Origin: Actinomycetota bacterium
GTDB taxonomy: Bacteria; Actinomycetota; Nitriliruptoria; Nitriliruptorales; JAHWKO01
Assembly (NCBI GenBank): GCA_019347675.1
Contig: JAHWKW010000001.1
Coordinates: 1 to 64,000, forward strand
Length of the DNA: 64,000 nucleotides
Direction: 5' to 3'
The notes beneath the pieces are model-generated. The model ran no database searches, was not told where the DNA came from, and saw nothing but the letters and a program-made list of their open reading frames with translations. A program made the translations under genes and the position numbers. Within the stretch, counting starts at the first letter, position 1; the number at the start of each line of letters is the position of its first letter. Positions 1 to 5,887 of this stretch are shown piece after piece.

Positions 1-339
1 AGCCCGGGGGGGGCGGGCAGGGACCGCTAGGCGCACATCTCATAGTACGCATTTGGATACCGGAGTTATACTTCCGACTAGACGAGCCTGGCGGATCGAT
101 CGCCGGCCACAGATCGCGCCGCGGGGACAGCGGCAATGCAGTCCTCGGGGCAGGCTCCTCCGGGGGTGCGGGTGTTCCAAGCCGCGGGCGCTGAGCCGAC
201 GCTGACCATCTTCGCCGTCTCGGATCACATAGCCCCAGACGGCCCACGCTAGATGTCAACCAAAGCTGGGGCAGTCCCGCTGTTCCATCCAGTGGCCACA
301 GGCGATGGGGAAGACCGGACGGGTGAACAACCGTGAACC

Positions 340-760
340 CTCGATGATGCCTCGTTAGGGGAAGCCCCACCGGATGGGATGTGGCAGGTGGGGTGAAGGG
401 ACTGGCCGCTGGGAAGCGGCGGGTGCCGGCCGGAGACGCGTTTCCGATCGGGTGAGCACCACCGTCCTCGGGGTAGAGAGGGCACCCACCCCGGTCGTGT
501 CTCGCTCGTGTGGAACGTGGCAACCCCGTTGAGGTCCGCCACGCCGATGGCGTGATCGGTAAGCCGACCGCAAGGAAGGCCCAACTCCTCAGCGGGCGAA
601 GGATGACCCACAAGCGAATGCCGGCTTGCCGAAAGGCGACGGGAAACCGCAGGCAGCAGGGGTCGGCCTCCACCGGCGCGTCGGCGGATAACCGGCCGGA
701 TACGGGCTCGTGCCCGACCCGAAAGGGGGCTGACAGGAGTCAGGTGAGCTCGTGGAGAGA
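340..760 (+). ncRNA. Possible 5' part of a group II intron ribozyme
   Basis: This stretch lies directly upstream of a recognisable group II intron reverse transcriptase fragment and has no convincing coding frame. It has the blocky GC-rich inverted segments expected of intron domains I-III. I cannot place the GUGYG 5' end or domains V/VI; the 3' part of the element is missing because the protein gene is cut. The assignment rests on context and needs a covariance-model search. Confidence 0.35.
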
Positions 761-762
761 AC

Positions 763-1226
763 GTGACGAGGACGCTGGAACCGACGGACAAGTTGGACGC
801 CGCGATACCGCCGCTGCCCTCGCAGGCAGATGGCGGCGTAGTGGTGAACGGACCCGAGGGCGAGGTCCTGGACTGGCATGCGATCGACTGGCGTGCGGTC
901 GAGGACGACGTACGGCGGCTGCGTGGCAGGATCTTCACGGCATCGCAGGCAAGGGACCTCAAGAAGGTCCGCAATCTGCGAAGCTGATGCTCCGGTCACG
1001 CGCGAACACGCTGTTGAGCGTGCGGCGGGTGACCGAGCGCAACGCTGGCCGCTTGACGGCAGGCATCGACGGGCAGGTCGTTTCGACTGCTCACGACAAG
1101 GCGCAGCTGGTCGCGTTGATCGATGGCCAGCCGTCGTCTTGGCAGCCGATGCCGGTCAAGCGGGTGTTCATCCCCAAGGCAGGCGGCAAGCAGCGCCCGC
1201 TGGGTATCCCCACGGTCACCGCATAG
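763..1226 (+). pseudogene. Group II intron reverse transcriptase/maturase, N-terminal remnant
   Basis: Translation from the GTG at 763 gives a typical start of an LtrA-like intron reverse transcriptase, ending in KKVRNL. The frame then shifts: the next segment, with LMLRSRANTLLSVRR, GIDG and KRVFIPKAGGKQRPLGIP, lies in the frame that ends at 1226. One missing base near 980 would join the two. The protein stops just after the PLGIP motif that opens the polymerase domain, so the YADD active site, maturase and endonuclease regions are all absent. Full-length relatives have about 400-600 residues. This is a dead fragment of a retroelement. Confidence 0.75.
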
Positions 1227-1263
1227 GGCGAGGTCGTCCAGCCGGTCTTCGGTTTCGGACTGG

Positions 1264-1488
1264 GTGACGGTGACCCATCCGTTCCATCCGCACAGCGGCC
1301 AGCGCTTGCGGGTGCTGTTCGAGCGGCAGCTGGCGTCGGGCCGGCTGCTGGTGTGCGACGACGGGGAGTCGGGCACGGTCACGGTGTCTGAGGCGGCCAC
1401 CGACCGGGCCGGCGCGCCGGCGGATCGGCCGTTGACGTTCGAGCTGCTGGTCAAGCTGCGCGCGGCGGTCGCCGCGATCAAGCGCTGA
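1264..1488 (+). CDS. DUF5372-like small protein next to intron remnant
   Basis: A 74-residue frame from a GTG start begins VTVTHPFHPHSGQ and continues with a segment rich in charged residues (FERQL, DDGESG). The opening THPFHP motif resembles DUF5372 proteins, which are often found in transposon and integrase neighbourhoods; that family assignment is from memory. Function is unknown. The gene follows the break in the intron reverse transcriptase by about 40 bases, so the intron lost its 3' end at or near this junction. The start could lie upstream, because the frame is open back to 1123. Confidence 0.5.
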   Translation: MTVTHPFHPHSGQRLRVLFERQLASGRLLVCDDGESGTVTVSEAATDRAGAPADRPLTFELLVKLRAAVAAIKR

Positions 1489-1717
1489 GGGTGGTTCCAA
1501 GATGCTTGACATCGTTCTCTCCGCTCGTAAGTCTTGTATGTGCAGCCGGCGAGGTCGATGACCGCACCGTCGCGGCGGCCGCCGGCCGGGGCTGGATCGC
1601 GAACGTCGCCAGGTTGGCGAAGAGCACGGTGGCGACGAGCACAGCGCGCAGACGGACCCCGACGACCACGGCGGTTCTCCCGGTTCGGTGCGCCGCTCCC
1701 GTCCCCGACGGCCCCAC
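1478..1717 (-). CDS. Possible remnant of a secreted protein
   Basis: A 79-residue minus-strand frame has a positively charged N-terminus, a hydrophobic core (VLVATVLFANLATFAI) and an Ala-rich stretch that could be a signal peptidase site. Only about 30 residues follow before it stops inside the end of the neighbouring DUF5372-like gene. This could be the 5' stub of a secreted protein truncated by the transposon material to its left. It could also be a chance frame in GC-rich DNA. I do not recognise the mature part. Confidence 0.25.
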   Translation of the reverse strand: MGPSGTGAAHRTGRTAVVVGVRLRAVLVATVLFANLATFAIQPRPAAAATVRSSTSPAAHTRLTSGENDVKHLGTTLSA

Positions 1718-1872
1718 GCGGCGCTTACCTCTAAGTAGTCGGATTACTACGCTTCGTGACTAGCCGTAGAGTCTGTTCATGCAGCGACCGCCCTGTCCAC
1801 AGGTACATGAACCCGCGGCTGTCCGGCCGAGGCGCTGGCGGTCCGAGCTGGTAACCCGCGGCGGCATTGAGA

Positions 1873-1999
1873 TGATTACGCACGACGAGATCCGCACCGC
1901 CCTCGACTCCGACCTCTCACCGACCAGGGCAGGCTGCAAGTGGTGACAGGTGACGGGGAGCTCTTCACTGTCCTACCCGATCCAGACGGACCGAATTAG
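1873..1999 (+). pseudogene. Possible frameshifted small ORF
   Basis: An ATG at 1873 opens a frame starting MITHDEIRTALDSDLS. It hits a stop after 20 residues, but the next frame continues with QGRLQVVTGDGELFTVLPD and stops near 1999. One base change would give a protein of about 40 residues. Nothing else in the 1.49-2.08 kb stretch looks coding on the plus strand. I do not recognise the family, and the call is weak. Confidence 0.25.
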
Positions 2000-2083
2000 T
2001 CCTTGCGTTGAGCAATCACGGACCCAGTGCGCGAGGTCCGCACTCACGGGCGGTGTCGTGAGCGTGTAGGTCGCGACCGAACA

Positions 2084-2494
2084 TCAGTCGGGTAGGGGGA
2101 GCCGTTGGAGGGGTTGGCCGGTGATCTCGGCGATGAGCTCGAAGTCCTTGTCGACGTGAAGGACCCTGAGCTCTGCGAGTTCTGCGGTGGCTGCAATCAG
2201 CACGTCGGGCACGCTGGGCGCTCGGTGCTGCCCGCGGTCTGCGAGTAAGGATTGGACCTCCACAGCACGGTCCTCGATGGCGGGAGTGAGGTACTGCACC
2301 GGCATCGACGCGAGCGGTGGACGCGACCAGTCGTCACGGAGTTCCTCACCGTTGCGTGCACTGAAGCCAACCTCGAGCCGGGTGACGGTGCTGATGCACA
2401 CCAGCCCACGATCGATGCGTTCGGTCCACGCGGTCGCGTCCACGCTGGCGGCCAAGCGCGCCAGTGCCGACTTGTCGATCAGCCACCGGCTCAC
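2084..2494 (-). CDS. vapC: VapC-type PIN-domain toxin RNase
   Basis: The product is a PIN-domain ribonuclease of about 136 residues, the usual VapC length. Acidic positions fit the PIN active site: Asp in WLIDKSAL, Glu in TRLEVGF, Asp in VPDVLIAA and Asp in VDKDF. VapC toxins cut RNA, classically initiator tRNA or rRNA, and are held inactive by VapB. I chose the GTG at 2494 because the same bases in the neighbouring repeat copy overlap the vapB stop in a GTGA arrangement. Here an 85-bp duplication has separated this start from the complete vapB gene, which could change translational coupling. Confidence 0.85.
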   Translation of the reverse strand: MSRWLIDKSALARLAASVDATAWTERIDRGLVCISTVTRLEVGFSARNGEELRDDWSRPPLASMPVQYLTPAIEDRAVEVQSLLADRGQHRAPSVPDVLIAATAELAELRVLHVDKDFELIAEITGQPLQRLPLPD

Positions 2495-2635
2495 TCCCAA
2501 GCCGCGCGCATCACGTCAGGGTCGGTGAGGTCAGCGAACCGCTCGGCCACGCCGACTTGTCGATCAGCCACCGGCTCACTCCCAAGCCGCGCGCATCACG
2601 TCAGGGTCGGTGAGGTCAGCGAACCGCTCGGCCAC
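2466..2635. repeat. Exact 85-bp tandem duplication across the vapB/vapC junction
   Basis: Bases 2466-2550 and 2551-2635 are identical by eye. Each copy holds the last codons of vapB, its TGA, the overlapping GTG of vapC and the first vapC codons. Because 85 is not a multiple of three, the vapC start in the vapB-proximal copy runs out of frame after about 22 codons. It ends in TGATG, which offers a restart at a six-residue vapB tail, and that tail ends in the GTGA that starts the complete vapC. The duplication therefore keeps a chain of stop-start overlaps. Confidence 0.9.
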
Positions 2636-2797
2636 CCGCTGAAGATCTTCCACCGTCACTGGGTCGGTCGAGGTGGCACCGGCTTGCAGCATCTGACGGC
2701 GCAGGTACTCCGCGCGCGAGAGACCCAGCCGCTTGGCCTTGGCGTCGATCGCAGCCACGACATCGTCAGGGACGTCTCGGATGAGCAGATCAGGCAT
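2576..2797 (-). CDS. vapB: VapB-type ribbon-helix-helix antitoxin
   Basis: The 73-residue product starts MPDLLIRDVPDDVVAAID, the beta strand and helix of a ribbon-helix-helix DNA-binding domain, and continues with RLGLSRAEYLRR. The C-terminal half, with the PDVMRAAWE tail, is the usual toxin-wrapping region. The antitoxin should bind VapC and repress its own promoter. A good ribosome binding site (AGGAGGG on the minus strand) lies nine bases upstream of the ATG. The stop codon lies inside the second copy of the 85-bp repeat. Confidence 0.85.
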   Translation of the reverse strand: MPDLLIRDVPDDVVAAIDAKAKRLGLSRAEYLRRQMLQAGATSTDPVTVEDLQRVAERFADLTDPDVMRAAWE

Positions 2798-2810
2798 GAC
2801 GCAACCCTCC

Positions 2811-2832
2811 TGATATCACATGCTATCATATC
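2811..2832 (-). promoter_or_regulatory. vapBC promoter -10 box and operator-like inverted repeat
   Basis: Read on the minus strand, a TATGAT hexamer matches the sigma-70 -10 consensus and lies just upstream of the vapB ribosome binding site. It sits inside an AT-rich inverted repeat with GATAT/ATATC and TGATA/TATCA arms. That is the usual place for a VapB operator, since ribbon-helix-helix antitoxins repress their own promoters. I see no clear -35 box. Confidence 0.55.
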
Positions 2833-3165
2833 GTGCGAGTGCGGTCCTACGCGCGCGCCGTAACCGAAACGCCATAGCGGGATAATGCCCGTAGGCACGC
2901 AGGCGGTTATGTGTGCATCCGCCACTCGGCCGCCGGTGCGACGACCGCGCGTATCCCGGTTGGCACTGTCACCGTCAGTTCCAAGGCGCCCAGCGACACC
3001 ATCGAAGTCGCTCCGTCCGCGCGCCGAGGACCCAGCCAACCATGAACAGATCGCGGCAGGGCGAGCGCAACGATGTCGGCCCACGTCGTGCGGCCTCCGC
3101 TGACGGGTACGGAAAGTCAAACTTCGTCAGGGCGGTGCTTGCTGACCGCTTGCCGAGTCGGTCCG
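2833..3165. other. About 330 bp with no supported gene
   Basis: Several short frames cross this stretch but none has recognisable motifs, a convincing ribosome binding site or neighbours that support it. It separates the live vapBC operon from the VapC and XRE remnants and may be decayed coding DNA. Confidence 0.4.
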
Positions 3166-3169
3166 CTCA

Positions 3170-3305
3170 CCAGCGCGCGACTGGCTCGTCGACAAGTCCG
3201 CCCTCATCCGCATCGGCGACTCCACCGCGGTGGCGACGGGGGACCGCATCGAGCGAGGCTGGTGCGGATTAGCACCGTCACCCGGCTCGCGTCGATACGT
3301 CGAGG
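3170..3305 (+). pseudogene. VapC N-terminal remnant
   Basis: The plus strand encodes RDWLVDKSALIRIGDS, then GDRIERG, and in the next frame VRISTVTRL. These match in order the start of a VapC PIN protein, including the catalytic Asp context seen in the intact gene at 2084-2494. The segment has at least one frameshift, no start codon of its own and no C-terminal half. It ends where the sequence becomes a fragment of an XRE regulator on the other strand, so this is a recombination scar. Confidence 0.6.
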
Positions 3306-3431
3306 TTTCGCTGCGTCCGCGACCTGCTGCAGCGCCAGTCCTCGCTCGGTCCGCAGCTGCTTCAGCCGGGTGCGGACCCGCTGGTCCAGGGTCTCGTCGG
3401 GCGGTTCCGCCAAGCCGAACTCCCGTGACAT
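3300..3431 (-). pseudogene. XRE-family regulator, N-terminal remnant
   Basis: From the ATG at 3431 the product reads MSREFGLAEPPDETL, then RLKQLRTERGLALQQVADAA, the opening helices of a Cro/C1-type helix-turn-helix. After about 40 residues it runs into the opposite-strand VapC remnant and loses similarity. XRE regulators with a C-terminal cupin are commonly divergent from an oxidoreductase and methyltransferase pair, as here. This is probably the truncated local repressor of the genes to the right. Confidence 0.55.
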
Positions 3432-3516
3432 CGATGCGTAACTGCCAGTTCGGCGAATCATGTTGCCGGCTGACTCTTGGTTGCGTCACTCTGCGCACCA
3501 CACGAGAGGACCTCGT

Positions 3517-4191
3517 ATGCCTCCCACGTCCTCCTCCCCCCATCGCCAGGTCGACGTCTGCGTCGTCGGCGGTGGCCCGGCCGCGCTGCCCGCCGCGCTG
3601 GTGCTCGCCCGGTCGCGGCGGTCCGTGCTGGTGAGCGACGCCGGCGAACCACGCAACCCCTACGGGTGGGAGGTCCGCGACCGGGTCATCGGCGTCCTGG
3701 CCACCTCCCTCCTGTCGCTGCACCAGGCCGGCCTGTTCCGCCAACTCAGCGACCGCGTGTCGGTGCTGGCCCACACCGGCCCGACGCCCGACGCCGACCA
3801 GGCCGCGACGCTCGCCGCCCGAGACATCGAGGTGGTCGAGGGCGAGGTCGTCGCCCTCGAGGTGGACGACGACGTGCTGGGCGGCGTCCGACTGGCGGAC
3901 GGTCGACGGGTGGCACGTGACGTGCTGGCCGTCGCCCCCCGGTTCGTCGCGCGGTCCGGGCTGTTGGCCGCACTGGGCGTCGACACCGTCGACCATCCCT
4001 CCGGTGCCGGTGCGCACGTGCCCGCCGACGCCATGGGCGCCACGAAGATCGCGGGCGTTTGGGTGGCGGGCAACGTCACCGACCCGAGCGCACAGGTCAT
4101 CACCGCAGCGGCCCAGGGCAACCGCGCCGGCGCCGCGGTCAACGCCGACCTCGTCGCGGAGGACGCCGCTTACGCCCGGGACGGTGCGTGA
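3517..4191 (+). CDS. FAD/NAD(P)-dependent oxidoreductase, internally deleted
   Basis: The 224-residue product has an N-terminal FAD-binding Rossmann motif (VCVVGGGPAALPAAL) and a C-terminal GVWVAGNVTDP segment, as in thioredoxin-reductase-like flavoproteins of about 320 residues. Between GEPRNP and YGWEVRD roughly 95 residues are missing. In relatives this stretch runs up to a CPYCHGWEVRD-type motif, so the first NAD-binding part and both cysteines are gone. The reading frame is intact, so the deletion was in frame. The start ATG follows a GAGAGGA ribosome binding site. The stop overlaps the ATG of the methyltransferase gene by one base. The protein is probably not a working disulfide reductase. 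Confidence 0.75.
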   Translation: MPPTSSSPHRQVDVCVVGGGPAALPAALVLARSRRSVLVSDAGEPRNPYGWEVRDRVIGVLATSLLSLHQAGLFRQLSDRVSVLAHTGPTPDADQAATLAARDIEVVEGEVVALEVDDDVLGGVRLADGRRVARDVLAVAPRFVARSGLLAALGVDTVDHPSGAGAHVPADAMGATKIAGVWVAGNVTDPSAQVITAAAQGNRAGAAVNADLVAEDAAYARDGA

Positions 4192-4826
4192 TGCACGACC
4201 GCCACGACGACGCCCGCGACTGGGACCGGTTCTACACGGGCGATGGCGACGACGTCCCCCACTGGTCGGGCCAGCCGAACGGCACCCTGGTCTCCGAGGT
4301 GTCCGGCCTCACACCGGGCACCGCCCTCGACGTCGGGTGCGGCGAGGGAGCGGACGCCATCTGGCTCGCCCGGCAGGGGTGGCAGGTGACAGCGGTCGAC
4401 CCGTCCCGCGTTGCGCTGGACCGAGCCGCGGCCGCCGCCCGCGCGGTCCGGGTCGAGGTCACGTGGGTCAACGCCGGGCTGCTCGGGATGCCCGACGGGC
4501 CCGGTTCGTACGACCTCGTCTCGGCCCAGTACCCGGTGCTGCTTCGCACGGATGAGGACGCCGCGATCACGACGCTCCTCCGAGCGGTGGCACCCGGCGG
4601 CAGGCTGCTGTTCGTCCACCACCAACGGGACCCCGCGCACGCCGCCGAGCACGGATCCGACACCGCCCCGTACGTGATGCCCGCCGACGTCGAGGCGCAC
4701 CTCGACGACGGCTGGGAGGTCGAGGTCCACGAGGCCCGACCACGCCCCGGACCGGTCGCACACGAGGCACAGCACGTCCGCGACCTCGTCCTGCGGGCCC
4801 GTCGACTCGCAGTGACCACACCCTGA
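4191..4826 (+). CDS. Class I SAM-dependent methyltransferase
   Basis: The 211-residue product starts with WDRFYTG and carries the SAM-binding motif I ALDVGCGEGADAIWLA near residue 47, the acidic end of strand 2 (VTAVDPS) and a motif-III-like GGRLLFVHH. It looks like a complete small-molecule methyltransferase. Its ATG overlaps the oxidoreductase stop in TGATG, so the two genes are translationally coupled. The pairing of XRE regulator, FAD oxidoreductase and methyltransferase recurs in actinobacteria. The substrate is unknown. Confidence 0.85.
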   Translation: MHDRHDDARDWDRFYTGDGDDVPHWSGQPNGTLVSEVSGLTPGTALDVGCGEGADAIWLARQGWQVTAVDPSRVALDRAAAAARAVRVEVTWVNAGLLGMPDGPGSYDLVSAQYPVLLRTDEDAAITTLLRAVAPGGRLLFVHHQRDPAHAAEHGSDTAPYVMPADVEAHLDDGWEVEVHEARPRPGPVAHEAQHVRDLVLRARRLAVTTP

Positions 4827-4981
4827 CGTCCCGGCATCGCGGATCCAGGGAACCGTGGCCATGGGGGGCTGATCGCTGATGTGGTTCGCTCATGCTTGCT
4901 GCGAGCATCCGCTGGCGCTGAGATGGCCGTCCCCCGAGAGCACGGCAGAGCTCAGGCGGTTGCCGACCCGGAGCAGCTGGT

Positions 4982-5521
4982 GTGGACGAACGACGGTGGG
5001 TGGCGTTCCTGCGAGGGATGAACCTCGGTGGGCGTCGGGTAACCAACGACGAGCTGGTCGGTGCCGTGAGGTCCTTCGGCTGCGACGACGTCGAGGCGTA
5101 CCAGGCGAGCGGGAACGTGGTGTTCAACGACCACCGCGACGCCGACGAGCTCGCCGACGCGCTGGAGAACGGCCTCGCGGCCGAACTCGGCTATCCCGTC
5201 CCGGTCTTCCTCCGCGACGCCGACGAGGTGCGGGCGGTCGCAGCGGCGTCCCCGTTCACGGCCGACCAGCTCGCGTCGAGCGATGGCAGACGCCAGGTCG
5301 TCTTCCTCCACGACGAGCCGTCGGCCGATGCGCTCCACGAGGTGGCCGCGCTGTTGCCCGATGGTGACGTGCTGGTGCCCGCGGGGCGTGAGCTGCACTG
5401 GCTCCCAGCGGGGGGGCTGAGCGACAACGGGATGGACCTCCACCGTCTCGACCAGCTCACCGGCGGAACGACGATCCGCACGCACGGCACCGTCCAACGC
5501 ATCGCAAGGAAATACCTCTGA
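4982..5521 (+). CDS. DUF1697 family protein
   Basis: The 179-residue product begins WVAFLRGMNLGGRRVTNDEL and contains YQASGNVVF, the signature of DUF1697. This is a single-domain family with no settled function that is common in actinobacteria. Length is normal for the family. I chose the GTG at 4982, with GGAGC five bases upstream, because it immediately precedes the conserved start. It stands alone, with non-coding DNA on both sides. Confidence 0.85.
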   Translation: MDERRWVAFLRGMNLGGRRVTNDELVGAVRSFGCDDVEAYQASGNVVFNDHRDADELADALENGLAAELGYPVPVFLRDADEVRAVAAASPFTADQLASSDGRRQVVFLHDEPSADALHEVAALLPDGDVLVPAGRELHWLPAGGLSDNGMDLHRLDQLTGGTTIRTHGTVQRIARKYL

Positions 5522-5887
5522 TCGTCACCAGTCGCTCAGAACGGTCAACCGTCTCCATCGGTCCCGCCTCGTTACGGGCGGACTGGTAGAGCCGTCCCTG
5601 AGACAGGGACAGGATGGACATCAGACGGGTCGTCCCCGTTATCCGCGATGACGCGACAGCGGGGCACGTCCCGACATGACGATCGAGTCGCGGACGTCGA
5701 CTGCAGCGCAAGGGTCAACGGCGTCCAGACAGACTGACGCGCACCTGGCTCCCGCGGGTCGCTGCTGACCAGCGGTGTACATCGGACGGACGCTGACCGA
5801 TGTCCATGCCCGTCGCGGAGCCCGGAGGCGTGGTCAGTTCCGGTGGTCGGCCGGATGCGCGTCACCGGCGACAGGTAGCGTCCCACC
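5522..5887. other. Intergenic region with a perfect 7-bp hairpin
   Basis: No gene is supported in these 366 bases. Bases 5594-5610 form an exact inverted repeat, GTCCCTG-AGA-CAGGGAC. There is no T-run, so it is not a standard terminator; it could be an operator or the end of a lost insertion element. The helicase gene starts at the right edge. Confidence 0.4.

Noticed and set aside
249-974. Long minus-strand open frame opposite the intron region
   Set aside because: Low-complexity, Ser/Pro/Arg-rich translation with no motif; it is the GC-rich shadow of the intron and reverse transcriptase strand.
2656-3120. A 154-residue minus-strand frame upstream of vapB
   Set aside because: It overlaps vapB out of frame and crosses its promoter; the translation has no motif.
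5594-5610. Terminator after the DUF1697 gene
   Set aside because: The hairpin is perfect but has no following T-run and lies 70 bases past the stop.
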